Origin: Bacillus rhizoplanae
Lineage (GTDB): Bacteria; Bacillota; Bacilli; Bacillales; Bacillaceae_G
Direction of reading: 5' to 3'
Assembly (NCBI RefSeq): GCF_917563915.1
Contig: NZ_CAKJTI010000010.1
Span: 1-64,000, forward strand
DNA: 64,000 bases
Shown: in pieces, positions 33,755 through 42,596 of the stretch
How the letters are laid out: every line of letters begins with the position of its first letter
Numbering within the stretch: the first letter of the stretch is position 1
Made by a program: the position numbers and the translations under genes
The notes under the pieces: generated by a model
Databases searched by the model: none
What the model saw: only the letters and a program-made list of their open reading frames with translations
Told to the model about the DNA's origin: nothing

Positions 33755-35755
33755 TTACGCACTTTGACTACCTGCAATCTGCGTTTTATACATTTCATAA
33801 TAACGGCCTTTCTTTGCCATCAACTCTTCATGTGAACCTTTCTCAAGGATCGTTCCGCGGTCCAATACAATAATTTGATCGGCACTTTTAATCGTTGATA
33901 ACCGGTGCGCAATAATAAATGTGGTGCGCCCTTTTTTCACGACTTCGAGCGCCTGTTGAATCATTGCTTCTGTTTCTGTATCAATACTGGATGTTGCTTC
34001 ATCCAAAATTAAAATCGCTGGATCAAATGCAAGTGCGCGTGCGAAGGAAATAAGCTGCCGCTCACCTGTTGAAAGCGTACTTCCTTTTTCAGTTACTTCT
34101 TCTTGAATGTTGTTTGCAAAACGTTCTGCTCCAACATCACGCAGCGCCTTCACAATCTGTTCCTTCGAAATTCGTTCTTGCTCTAAACTCACATTTGAAG
34201 CAACCGTTCCTGTAAATAGGAATGGATCTTGCAGTACAATTCCCATATGCTCACGAAGTGCTTGTTTTGAGATGGCCTTTATATCATATCCATCAATCGT
34301 GATGTTCCCTTTTTGAAATTCGTAAAACTGAAAGAGTACATTCATAATCGAGCTTTTTCCTGATCCGGTATGACCAACTAACGCAACCGTTTCTCCTTGC
34401 TTCGCTTCAAAAGAAATGTTTCGCAGAACTTCATCCTTCCCGTTATAGGAAAACGAAACGTTATTAAAACGAACATTTCCTCGTAAACGCGGAACGTGCT
34501 CTTCCTGCACTGCTTCTCCCTTTTCATCTAACAATTCAAACACACGCTCTGCAGCCACGCGCGCTTGCTCTAAGTTTGCTAACTGATTCACCATATTAGT
34601 AATCGGTGAAAATAACCGTGTTAAATAATCAACGAACGCGTATAGCACACCTAATGAAATCATTCCTTCTGCACTTAATGATGCGCCGCCAAAATGCCAA
34701 ATCACACCTGTAAACGCAATATTGCGGAGCACCCCCACTAAGTTGTGAGAAGTCGCGGCATTTAAACTTAAAATTTTATTTTGGTACATATAATACTCTT
34801 CGTTTAATTGCTCAAATTCCTGCTTTGTCGCGCGCTCTTGACGAAACGCTTGAATAATAGGCATTCCTTGAATCGATTCATTCACTGTTCCATTAATGTC
34901 CGATAACCGTGAGCGCATTTTATGATTGTACACAGACGCATACTTGCGGTAAAAAATAGCCCACACGCATAAAATCGGAATAAGGATTAAACACATGAGC
35001 GCAAGCTTTGCATCTAATAAGAACAAAGCAATAAAAATACCAATGATGTAAATAAAACTGGAAAAGAATGTCGATAGTACTGTTACGTACAGCTCTCGAA
35101 TCGCCTCCGTATCATTTGTCACACGAGAAACGATTTTCCCTGCCGGCAAATGATCAAAGTAACGAATCGGCAATGTTTGAATGTGAGAAAACACATCTTC
35201 TCGCATAATTTGAATAATTTTATTCGCTGCTTTTTGTAAATAAAATTGTTTTCCATATGCAAAGAGGGATACAACAAGTAAGAGAGCTAAATATCCGCTG
35301 CCGAGTAAAAATAGTCGTTTTATTTCTGGTTGATAAAACGAGAAAATTTCCTCCCCTGTAAGCTTAGTCCCTTTATATACTTGCACCGCTTTCCCTTTCT
35401 GAATTGTAATCATATTTCCCTTCACAGAACGCGTTCCTTCAAGTGAAACTTTGTTAGGAATAAAATAGTAGTCGCGGCCAATTTGAACAATGTGAACTTC
35501 TTTTCCTTTCTGTTCTCCTGCTTTAAACCGATCACTTCGCTTATACCAAGCACCGTTATAAAAAACAGTATCGTCTCCTTTTATCGTTTCGTGCCAAGGC
35601 TTTTCAATTCCAACGATATGTTCATCAATCATCGTTTTCGCAACAAACGGACCAGCTAATTCAGCAATAACGAAAATAAATAACATCGCTAAAGCCACTC
35701 CAATCGTTGCTTTTACTTTCATCGCATATTGGAATAATCGTTTTCCCACGCTCAT
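33755..35755 (-). CDS. bmrD: Multidrug ABC exporter subunit, BmrD/YheH-type
   Basis: A 666-residue half-transporter: six membrane helices in the first 380 residues, with an insertion of about 100 residues between helices 1 and 2 (KPWHETIKGDDTVFYNG onward) characteristic of YheH. The nucleotide-binding domain has Walker A VGHTGSGKSSIMN, Walker B AILILDEATSSIDTETE and switch AHRLSTI; the signature reads STGERQ. Its start overlaps the upstream subunit stop (ATGA). Pairs with the next gene as a heterodimer. Confidence 0.92.
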   Translation of the reverse strand: MSVGKRLFQYAMKVKATIGVALAMLFIFVIAELAGPFVAKTMIDEHIVGIEKPWHETIKGDDTVFYNGAWYKRSDRFKAGEQKGKEVHIVQIGRDYYFIPNKVSLEGTRSVKGNMITIQKGKAVQVYKGTKLTGEEIFSFYQPEIKRLFLLGSGYLALLLVVSLFAYGKQFYLQKAANKIIQIMREDVFSHIQTLPIRYFDHLPAGKIVSRVTNDTEAIRELYVTVLSTFFSSFIYIIGIFIALFLLDAKLALMCLILIPILCVWAIFYRKYASVYNHKMRSRLSDINGTVNESIQGMPIIQAFRQERATKQEFEQLNEEYYMYQNKILSLNAATSHNLVGVLRNIAFTGVIWHFGGASLSAEGMISLGVLYAFVDYLTRLFSPITNMVNQLANLEQARVAAERVFELLDEKGEAVQEEHVPRLRGNVRFNNVSFSYNGKDEVLRNISFEAKQGETVALVGHTGSGKSSIMNVLFQFYEFQKGNITIDGYDIKAISKQALREHMGIVLQDPFLFTGTVASNVSLEQERISKEQIVKALRDVGAERFANNIQEEVTEKGSTLSTGERQLISFARALAFDPAILILDEATSSIDTETEAMIQQALEVVKKGRTTFIIAHRLSTIKSADQIIVLDRGTILEKGSHEELMAKKGRYYEMYKTQIAGSQSA

Positions 35756-37506
35756 ATTTTCACCTCGCCTTCCACTTCTTCCCCTTGTTGTCTTTCAAAT
35801 TGCTCTGTATACCAACCGCCCTGTTGAATCAGCATGTCATGCGTTCCTTCTTCAATGATTTCACCATTATCCATTACAAGAATCCAATCAGCATGCTCCG
35901 TAGCAGACAGACGATGCGTTGTAATAATCGTCGTTTTCCCACTGCGTTCTTTCCGAATATTTTCAATAATTGCTGCTTCCGTTCTTGCATCAACAGCTGA
36001 TAACGAATCATCTAAAATTAAAATTTCTGGATTTTGAATCACTGCCCGTGCAATCGAAATACGTTGTTTTTGCCCTCCCGATAGCGATACACCTTTTTCT
36101 CCAACAAGTGTTTCTAATCCATCCGGCAAAAATTCCAAGTCTTTCTTGAAAGCAGCGATTTCAATTGCCTTTTGCAGCTCTTCTTCACTTGCTTCTCTGT
36201 TTCCAAATAAAATATTTTCCCGTGCTGTTTTCGAAAAAAGGATGTGTTCTTGCGGAACATATCCAGTCCAGCTTAATACATTATCAATGTGTATATTTTG
36301 CAGTGGTACACCAGATACAGTGATTTCACCTGTTCCTAGTGGATACTGGCGAAGAAGCTGCCGAACGAGCGTTGTTTTGCCACTTCCCGTTTTCCCAACA
36401 ATCCCAAGTGTTTCCCCTCTATTTAACGAGAACGAAACGTTTTTCAAATTTAATTTAGAGGATGTTGGATACGAAAAGGATACATCTTCAAAATCAATGC
36501 AGTCTGGCTGATGTACACGCGATGGTTTCTTTACATTTTTTACGTCTTGCTTATATGCTAACGTTTCATTTACACGATCAAGTGAAGCATTCCCGCGCTG
36601 CATAACGTTTATCAGCTCACCAATCGCAAACATCGGCCAAATCATCATACCAAGGTACACGTTAAACGATACAAGTTCCCCAATCGTTACCTCATTTTTA
36701 AATACTAAAAACGCTCCGTACACAAGGCCAATTAAATAACTCATCCCAACAAGCATTTTCACTGTCGGTTGAAAAAGTGAATCAATTTTTGCGACTTTCA
36801 TATTCTTTGCATACACATCTGTTGCTAACGTATTAAATCGCTTTTCATCTTCCGTTTCCTGTACATAAGCGCGAATGACACGTACACCTGCAATCGACTC
36901 CAGCACTTTATCGTTCATATCTCCAAATACATCTTGTGCAACTGTAAAGCGCTCGTGTAATTTCTTTCCATAAGCACTCACTGCATACGCCATAATCGGA
37001 AGCGGCAATAAAGCAGCGAATGTTAACTTCCAACTAATCGAAAAACCCATCATAAGCACAATTGTCAGCATATATAAACTCGAATCAACGAGCGTTAAAA
37101 TACCAAATCCAGCTGTCATGGCAATAGCCTTTAAATCATTCGTTGCCCTTGCCATTAAATCACCTGTACGATTTCTTTGATAGAAAGTTGGCGTCATCTT
37201 CAGCAAATGCCCCATAAATTTGGAACGCATCGTTTTTTCAAGCACAAATGCGCCGCCGAATAAATGATATTGCCATACATAAGAAAGTACATAACCCACA
37301 GTTGCTGCACCAAGTAACATCCACACATAATTCATAATCCCCGCATTTGTTAAATCCCCGGCTTTTATATCATCAATTGCCAATCCAATTAGTTTTGGCG
37401 GAATAATCTCGACCACATTGACAATAAGTAAACAACAAATGGCAATGCTATACCTTTTCCAATGCGTTTTAAAAAACCATGTTAATTTTTGTAATACAGA
37501 AAACAA
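35752..37506 (-). CDS. bmrC: Multidrug ABC exporter subunit, BmrC/YheI-type
   Basis: A 584-residue half-transporter with six helices and a nucleotide-binding domain: Walker A VGKTGSGKTTLVR, signature LSGGQKQRISIARAV, Walker B EILILDDSLSAVDARTE and TTHRLSA. The Walker B Asp-Asp (not Asp-Glu) means a degenerate ATP site here, as known for BmrC. TTG 37506 follows AAGGGAGAGG and gives the length of B. subtilis YheI; the frame continues upstream through the leader peptide region. Preceded by a short leader ORF, consistent with antibiotic-induced control. Confidence 0.92.
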   Translation of the reverse strand: MFSVLQKLTWFFKTHWKRYSIAICCLLIVNVVEIIPPKLIGLAIDDIKAGDLTNAGIMNYVWMLLGAATVGYVLSYVWQYHLFGGAFVLEKTMRSKFMGHLLKMTPTFYQRNRTGDLMARATNDLKAIAMTAGFGILTLVDSSLYMLTIVLMMGFSISWKLTFAALLPLPIMAYAVSAYGKKLHERFTVAQDVFGDMNDKVLESIAGVRVIRAYVQETEDEKRFNTLATDVYAKNMKVAKIDSLFQPTVKMLVGMSYLIGLVYGAFLVFKNEVTIGELVSFNVYLGMMIWPMFAIGELINVMQRGNASLDRVNETLAYKQDVKNVKKPSRVHQPDCIDFEDVSFSYPTSSKLNLKNVSFSLNRGETLGIVGKTGSGKTTLVRQLLRQYPLGTGEITVSGVPLQNIHIDNVLSWTGYVPQEHILFSKTARENILFGNREASEEELQKAIEIAAFKKDLEFLPDGLETLVGEKGVSLSGGQKQRISIARAVIQNPEILILDDSLSAVDARTEAAIIENIRKERSGKTTIITTHRLSATEHADWILVMDNGEIIEEGTHDMLIQQGGWYTEQFERQQGEEVEGEVKI

Positions 37507-37547
37507 TATAACCTCTCCCTTCCTGTTGTTGTTTAAACATTGGTTCA

Positions 37548-37607
37548 TTATCCGCTATCCAGCGTCTCCGTTTTTACCATTCGCACCTCATACTTTTCCA
37601 TCGTCAT
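37548..37607 (-). CDS. Putative leader peptide of bmrCD
   Basis: A 19-codon frame (MTMEKYEVRMVKTETLDSG) with a good GAAAGGAAGG site 1-2 nt ahead of ATG, ending in tandem stops TAA TGA 41 nt before bmrC. In B. subtilis bmrCD is controlled by ribosome stalling on the leader peptide BmrB; this is the likely counterpart by position, though shorter and with no obvious large terminator between it and bmrC. An inverted repeat CTATACA / TGTATAG at about 37638-37655 could be an operator. Confidence 0.5.
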   Translation of the reverse strand: MTMEKYEVRMVKTETLDSG

Positions 37608-37722
37608 TCCTTCCTTTCTCCATTCCATTTATTATTGAAACTATACAAATGTATAGGAACAATCTAAAAAAAGAGACAAAAAAAGGCATACCGTCGCTTT
37701 GACGATATGCGAAAAACGCATA

Positions 37723-37757
37723 AAAGCGTACGTCACGACACACGCAACGTACGCTTT
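37723..37757 (-). terminator. Terminator of the 28-residue peptide gene
   Basis: Perfect 11-bp stem AAAGCGTACGT / ACGTACGCTTT followed on the minus strand by TATGCGTTTTT. Confidence 0.85.
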
Positions 37758-37779
37758 CCTTTTCAACTAAAAAGAAGCG

Positions 37780-37866
37780 TTATTTGTCCGTAGAGGTTGC
37801 GTGATGATATTTATTGTTTTCACCGCGTAAAACACCTGAGCCAGTCATGTATACGATTACAATCAT
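37780..37866 (-). CDS. Putative 28-residue peptide
   Basis: ATG 37866 follows GGAGGTGTGCGTG; 28 codons; TAA; then a perfect terminator hairpin. The peptide begins MIVIVYMTGSGVLRGENN and ends HHATSTDK: a short hydrophobic start and a polar tail. Unknown family. Gene signals are strong; function unknown. Confidence 0.65.
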   Translation of the reverse strand: MIVIVYMTGSGVLRGENNKYHHATSTDK

Positions 37867-38070
37867 CACGCACACCTCCTTCTTCTTTTATTTTCCATTT
37901 TTAATTGTATAACTTTAAAGACTTTTCTGTCAATTATTTTTTCATTTTTATGGAAAAATAATTATTAAGCAAAAAATGTTCCAGAAATCGCTTTTAGAAA
38001 TAGTTCATTGGGATTTTTTTCAAACCTCATACAATCACCATATACCTACTCTTACAAGTCACTATTTTTT

Positions 38071-38157
38071 ATGAGGGCTTATGTAAACGAAATTGAAGTA
38101 AACTCTAGCATGGGCACACAAGGTATTCGTAAAAGCCTTGAATCTATGACACGTTAG
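38071..38157 (+). pseudogene. Possible gene remnant (28 codons)
   Basis: A short frame with plausible coding composition (MRAYVNEIEVNSSMGTQG start, ESMTR end) but no ribosome binding site, followed by an inverted repeat at 38189-38228 that could be its terminator. Likely the tail of a lost gene. Nothing else is visible between 37880 and 38280. Confidence 0.3.
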
Positions 38158-38188
38158 AAGATAACAACGCTAAATTCAATATAAATCT

Positions 38189-38228
38189 ATAAAGGTGAGT
38201 AAAAAATAGTTTCTATTCACCTTTATAT
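38189..38228. terminator. Terminator-like inverted repeat
   Basis: ATAAAGGTGA / TCACCTTTAT with a 17-nt AT-rich loop. It follows the 38071 remnant; direction uncertain. Confidence 0.5.
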
Positions 38229-38325
38229 TTTATAAAAATGTTTGCTAGCACTACATTTCTCTTGCACACACTCTCTATCATTTTCATATATATATATTAA
38301 CTTCTGATAGAGGGGAGGGGGCCAC

Positions 38326-38502
38326 ATGTTAAACGGCTTAGTAGAAGGCGACAAAATCCGTGTTTTTTCAGCTGGACGTGAAATTGATGGTGTAGGTGTT
38401 TTCATCCGCGTAGAGAACAACAATTTCTTAATTTGGGTGGACAGCAATGCTAATATAAACGTTACAAGCTTAAATACGATTAGCATTCGCAAAATTTCCT
38501 AA
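38326..38502 (+). CDS. Small beta-rich protein (GDKI-VF domain)
   Basis: A 58-residue protein starting at ATG 38326 behind GAGGGGAGGGGG. The sequence LVEGDKIRVFSAG, GVGVFIRVENNNFLIWVDS and NVTSLNTISIRKI looks like a five-stranded small barrel. The same pattern makes up the C-terminal half of the convergent protein at 38565 (LGDKIEVFDG, EGIFIECTNEWLYWVNVD, ISHIKSVKQI). Unknown function; the neighbourhood contains many spore genes. Confidence 0.75.
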   Translation: MLNGLVEGDKIRVFSAGREIDGVGVFIRVENNNFLIWVDSNANINVTSLNTISIRKIS

Positions 38503-38564
38503 TCACTCATAAAGTGTTCTAACTCCTAGGACCAAAAAGAACAGTCTATTTCAAAAAGAGTTAT

Positions 38565-38936
38565 TTAAATCCCTTTTTGAATAGACTCTTTTTTTATAAT
38601 CTGTTTTACACTTTTTATATGACTAATGGTTAGATCATAATCAACGTTAACCCAATATAACCATTCGTTTGTACACTCAATAAAGATCCCCTCTGTACGT
38701 GTCTCCCCATCAAATACTTCTATCTTATCTCCTAATGAAAAAAGAGGCGGCAATGCACTCTTTTCTGTTTTTTTACTTAAATTCTTTTGTATATCATAGA
38801 GTAGTCTCATACATCGTTCTAAAGAAGCTGCGAGCTCTTCATTTTGCTTTTTTAACTCCTCTATTGCATCTGGCTTCTGGCGCCTATGAATTTCCTTCCC
38901 ACATATAAAGCAGTTTCTCTTAAACCAGCTCTCCAT
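38565..38936 (-). CDS. Unknown protein with CxxC, coiled coil and GDKI-VF domain
   Basis: A 123-residue protein in three parts: an N-terminal CFICGKEIHRR with a CxxC pair, a short coiled coil (AIEELKKQNEELAASLERCM, about 23-45) and a C-terminal barrel-like domain (about 70-118) similar to the 58-residue protein encoded opposite. Not recognised beyond that. A coiled coil plus small barrel suggests an adaptor or scaffold. Confidence 0.72.
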   Translation of the reverse strand: MESWFKRNCFICGKEIHRRQKPDAIEELKKQNEELAASLERCMRLLYDIQKNLSKKTEKSALPPLFSLGDKIEVFDGETRTEGIFIECTNEWLYWVNVDYDLTISHIKSVKQIIKKESIQKGI

Positions 38937-38948
38937 TCACTATCCCTC

Positions 38949-39072
38949 TTTATCTCGCTACTTATGGTCAGTAAAACTTCCACCAAATTTTTAAGGAAAT
39001 AAAGCTACCCGTAGTTCAACTAGCCGTCAGTAAGGGACGAAAAAAAACTTACTAATGGCATCTTTGCTTTAT
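38949..39072 (-). repeat. bcr1-like repeat, degenerate copy (reverse)
   Basis: TTTAT at 38949-38953 and 39068-39072. Remnants of TCTCGCTA...GGTCAGTAAAAC, CTACCCGTAGTTCAACTAGC and CAGTAAGGG...CTTACTAATGG are recognisable but the hairpins are eroded. Confidence 0.65.
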
Positions 39073-39242
39073 ACCTCATTTCATATACATATTATATGAT
39101 GCGAAGCCTTAAGTTGTTTCATTGTCTTAAGCATACTCTATTCTCACAATAATCTGATTATGTTTATTTGCATTGACGAATAAAAAGCCATTTGTTACCC
39201 TTGGTTATGTTAACTTTATACATAAATCCTCATTCGTATCTC

Positions 39243-39420
39243 GGTGAGGTAGAGGTTGCAATTATTAATAGTATGATTTAGGAGATGTGTGGCATCGCTG
39301 ATCAAATCGGAAAGGAATAGTTGCCGAAGCAAGAAGCATCCACAGCGCTTTCTTGCTGGGCCTGCATTGAATAAGTGCAGGACTGTCACAGGCTTTTTGC
39401 TTGTGGAGAGCTATCGAGAG
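39243..39420 (+). promoter_or_regulatory. Lysine riboswitch (L-box)
   Basis: Conserved L-box segments occur in order: GGTGAGGTAGAGGTTGC at the 5' side, GGAAAGGAATAGTTGCCGAAGC in the middle, ACTGTCACAGGC, and GCTTGTGGAGAGCTATCGAGAG closing P1. A terminator at 39450-39482 follows. Lysine binding should terminate transcription upstream of the permease gene. Confidence 0.93.
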
Positions 39421-39449
39421 GTATGTCCGCGGGTTTCTTAATAAGATTG

Positions 39450-39482
39450 AAAAGCGCGTGAATATATACGCGTTTTTTTGTT
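39450..39482 (+). terminator. L-box expression-platform terminator
   Basis: GCGCGT / ACGCG hairpin followed by seven T, between the lysine aptamer and the permease start codon. Confidence 0.8.
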
Positions 39483-39553
39483 TTGTTTGGAACTTCAAAC
39501 ACATACATATCTCCGCGCTTGACTTGGTTATACTAATTTTGGAGGTAGTTTCT

Positions 39554-40972
39554 ATGCAACAAAAAAAATGGGGCTTTTGGGTACTTACTGCATTTGTAGT
39601 TGGGAATATGGTTGGGGCAGGTATTTTTATGATTCCAAGTACATTAGCACAAACAGCCAGCCCTCTTGGTGTTACATTAGCTTGGTTAACAACAGGATTT
39701 GGCGTATTAATGCTAGCTCTTGTTTTCGGTAATTTAGCAATTCGTCGTCCTGATTTAACAACAGGTCCGCAAAGTCATGCTTACGCGCTCTTTTCTTCAC
39801 AAAAAACGAAAAAAATGGCGGGTTTTAGTATCGTATGGGGCTACTGGGTTGCAAACTGGGCAAGTAACGTAGCCATCATTACATCATTTGCTGGTTATTT
39901 ATCACTCTTTTTCCCAATTATGAAAGATACTCACGTATTGTTTTCAGTTGGAACTTTCAACATTGAAGTTGGAAAATTGATTACGTTCTCCATTTGCACC
40001 ATTTTATTATGGGGTACCCATATGATTTTGGCAAATGGAGTAAATGGTGCCGGTAAATTAAACTTTTTAGCAACAACAGCGAAAGTAACAGGATTCCTTC
40101 TCTTCATCATTGTTACATTATTTGCCTTCGAAGCTTCTAAACTTGGACAATGGTATACGCCAATCGTTGATAAAGAAGGCATTTCACACGGACTGCTATC
40201 GCAAATAAACTTAGCAGCCTTAACAACACTTTGGGCCTTCATTGGTGTCGAGTCGGCTGTATTATTATCAAACCGTGCTGTTTCACCAAAAACAGTAAAA
40301 CGTGCAACTGTTACCGGCTTACTACTAACAGTTGGTATCTATTTAGGAATTACCATCTTAACAATGGGTGTTCTTCATATAGATAAACTACAAGCATCTG
40401 AACGACCATTGGCGGATGCATTAACTGCAGTAATGGGTCATAACGGCGGAAAATTAATGGCGCTGCTTGCACTTACTTCTTTATTTGGATCCATTCTTGG
40501 TTGGGTTTTATTAAGCTCAGAAGTACCGTATCAAGCAGCAAAAGAAGGATTCTTTCCATCCTTCTTCACAAAAACCAATAAAAAAGGAAGCCCGATTCAT
40601 TCGCTTCGTTTAACAAATATTATGTCGCAAGTGTTCCTATTCTCAACACTATCCGGGTCAATTGCCCAGGCGTATACATTTGTTATTACCGTTTCAACAC
40701 TTGCCTACTTAATCCCATATCTCGTTTCTCCAATCTTCCAGCTTAAACTTGTTATCACAGGTGAAACATACGAAAATCAAAAAGGTTCTCGTATGGTGGA
40801 TGGAATCATTGCTGCGATTGCTCTTATTTATGCATTATGGGTTATTAAAACTGGCTCTTCTGATATGAAAACATTCCTGCTTGGCATTGGATTATTTTTA
40901 GTTGGATTTGCTTTCTATCCATTAATGAAACGTGACGAAAAAAAAGAAAAACAAAACGAGCAAGTTGCCTAG
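39554..40972 (+). CDS. yvsH: APC-type lysine permease/antiporter (YvsH-like)
   Basis: A 472-residue twelve-helix amino acid permease of the basic amino acid/polyamine antiporter group; GNMVGAGIFMIPSTLAQ in helix 1 is the unwound substrate-binding motif, GVESAVLLSNRA lies in helix 6. ATG 39554 follows GGAGG. It is directly behind a lysine riboswitch, which is the best evidence for lysine as substrate; B. subtilis yvsH has the same arrangement. Ends in its own terminator. Confidence 0.9.
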   Translation: MQQKKWGFWVLTAFVVGNMVGAGIFMIPSTLAQTASPLGVTLAWLTTGFGVLMLALVFGNLAIRRPDLTTGPQSHAYALFSSQKTKKMAGFSIVWGYWVANWASNVAIITSFAGYLSLFFPIMKDTHVLFSVGTFNIEVGKLITFSICTILLWGTHMILANGVNGAGKLNFLATTAKVTGFLLFIIVTLFAFEASKLGQWYTPIVDKEGISHGLLSQINLAALTTLWAFIGVESAVLLSNRAVSPKTVKRATVTGLLLTVGIYLGITILTMGVLHIDKLQASERPLADALTAVMGHNGGKLMALLALTSLFGSILGWVLLSSEVPYQAAKEGFFPSFFTKTNKKGSPIHSLRLTNIMSQVFLFSTLSGSIAQAYTFVITVSTLAYLIPYLVSPIFQLKLVITGETYENQKGSRMVDGIIAAIALIYALWVIKTGSSDMKTFLLGIGLFLVGFAFYPLMKRDEKKEKQNEQVA

Positions 40973-40994
40973 CTAAAGGTAACTTGCTTTTTTA
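40959..40994 (+). terminator. Terminator of yvsH
   Basis: GCAAGTTGCC / GGTAACTTGC spans the stop codon and is followed by TTTTTTAT. A fragment reading TTATTAACGGG nearby may be a worn bcr1 end. Confidence 0.8.
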
Positions 40995-41057
40995 TCTTAT
41001 TAACGGGTAGCAAGAGAAACACTACCCTGCTTATAATAAAACAAAGGAGTGATCTCA

Positions 41058-42257
41058 GTGACAATCGAAACAATTTGGAATGACCGTTTTCAGCAACATC
41101 TACAAAAAATCACGATGTACTTTGCGCGTATTGCAAGCGGGCTTATCTATAGCTTCCTTCTACTTCTTTGTGTAGGCGGCTATTATTATGCAAAATTTCT
41201 TCGTTCATTTCCATCTGAGTCTGTTGCACTAACCATTGTGACAATTTTACTTACGGTTATACTCACTCGTTCTCCAATTCGAACACTTTTACAAAAACCA
41301 GATATCCTATATCTATTGCCGATAGAAGAAAAACTCGCATATTATTTTAAACGTTCTCTTTTGTACAGTTATATCATTCAGCTCTTTCCATTATTATGCG
41401 TAGTACTCATCATTACACCTCTTGCCCAGCAATCATTGCATACAACTCCTGCTTTTTTATGCGGAGCCTTGGTCATTCTTGCCTTTATAAAGTGGTGGAA
41501 TATGTATTTGCATTGGACATATAGAAGAACCGAATCTATTTCACACTGGTTGCTTATCAGGATATTCTGTAATGCAGCCATTACATATACAATGTTTCAA
41601 TTCACTTCCATTATGATTATAGGAAGTATACTACTTTTCATAACGCTCTTATTTTTATATACGATTAATAAACGAAAACGGCATATTCATTGGGAATATT
41701 TAATAGAGCAAGAAGAAAAAATGGATATGCGCTTTTATCAGTTTATTCATTTCTTTACAGATGTACCGCAAATAAAACAGCAAGTAAAACAAAGAAAATG
41801 GCTGACTGTTTGGATTGAAAGATTACTGTATCAAAAGCGATCTCCTTTTTTATATTTGTATAGTTTATCCTTTTTGCGCGCGAACGATTACCTTGGCATC
41901 TACATACGATTGACCGTAGTAGGATGCATTGTTTTATACTACATTCCTACGTTCATCGGAAAAGGAATCATCACGTTATGCACCCTATACATATCCGCTT
42001 TACAACTTCGCGCCCTTTGGAACTATTTTTCGGGAAATATTATTGTAGCATTGTATCCAACTTCACTTATAGAACGAAAACGCTCTTTTATTGCGCTTGT
42101 ATTTCGAGTAACGATCGTGCAGCTAACGTTCTTTTCAATTATGGTTCTACTTAGTACTGGTTATCTCTTATTTACATTATTACTACTAGGAGGAAGTGTA
42201 CTTTTTATTCATTTCATTGTTCTTAAAAAGGCAAAAACATATATTTCTACTTTATAA
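41058..42257 (+). CDS. EcsB-like ABC transporter membrane protein (orphan)
   Basis: A 399-residue membrane protein with some ten hydrophobic segments and the EcsB pattern (LTRSPIRTLLQKPDILYLLPIEE near 70-95, typical of the family). GTG 41058 is favoured since AAAGGAG lies 9 nt ahead; GTG 41049 is too close to it. EcsB normally works with the ATPase EcsA encoded just upstream, but no ATPase gene is adjacent, so it may use the EcsA encoded elsewhere or be a duplicated copy. Followed by a terminator. Confidence 0.82.
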   Translation: MTIETIWNDRFQQHLQKITMYFARIASGLIYSFLLLLCVGGYYYAKFLRSFPSESVALTIVTILLTVILTRSPIRTLLQKPDILYLLPIEEKLAYYFKRSLLYSYIIQLFPLLCVVLIITPLAQQSLHTTPAFLCGALVILAFIKWWNMYLHWTYRRTESISHWLLIRIFCNAAITYTMFQFTSIMIIGSILLFITLLFLYTINKRKRHIHWEYLIEQEEKMDMRFYQFIHFFTDVPQIKQQVKQRKWLTVWIERLLYQKRSPFLYLYSLSFLRANDYLGIYIRLTVVGCIVLYYIPTFIGKGIITLCTLYISALQLRALWNYFSGNIIVALYPTSLIERKRSFIALVFRVTIVQLTFFSIMVLLSTGYLLFTLLLLGGSVLFIHFIVLKKAKTYISTL

Positions 42258-42317
42258 GTCAAATGACTTACGAAAGTCACCTCCCCATTTATATACCTTA
42301 TCTAAGTATGTTTATAT

Positions 42318-42354
42318 GGCTACTATCGCAAAACCGCGTATAGTAGTCTTTTTC
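42318..42354 (+). terminator. Terminator of the EcsB-like gene
   Basis: GGCTACTATCGC / GCGTATAGTAGTC with an AAAACC loop and TTTTT tail. Confidence 0.85.
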
Positions 42355-42359
42355 TATTT

Positions 42360-42498
42360 TTTAGGCACCAATTTCTTGGAAAGAATCTTTTTACTTAGGA
42401 ATTATTTTATCTCTAAATTGCATTACGATGGGTTTTGGTGGTGGAATGAGTGGACTTTCTCCGATTTGGACTGCAGTATCTGTTGGATTCTTTTTATG
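42360..42498 (+). pseudogene. Remnant of a membrane protein gene
   Basis: The stretch 42410-42500 reads in one frame LNCITMGFGGGMSGLSP and IWTAVSVGFFL, which looks like a membrane helix pair, but there is no start and the frame runs into CGATATAT array 3. It may be a gene cut by arrival of the repeat. Family not identified. Confidence 0.35.
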
Positions 42499-42596
42499 TC
42501 GAACATTGCCGAAGGGTCTTTATTTTCTGTCGAAGCGCCGATAAATGTACCATTTGCGCCGATATATCTGCAAATAACGCCGATAAACTTAGTTCC
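42499..42596 (+). repeat. CGATATAT array 3
   Basis: Leader ATGTCGAACATTGCCGAAGG and GTCTTTATTTTCTGTCGAAG, then CGAT units at 42539, 42560 and 42581 (21-bp pitch). It ends at the stop codon of the acetyltransferase gene at 42589. It gives the uninterrupted version of the site where a bcr1 copy sits in array 2. Confidence 0.88.

Noticed and set aside
39265-39504. 79-codon ORF on the minus strand
   Set aside because: It is the antisense of the lysine riboswitch.
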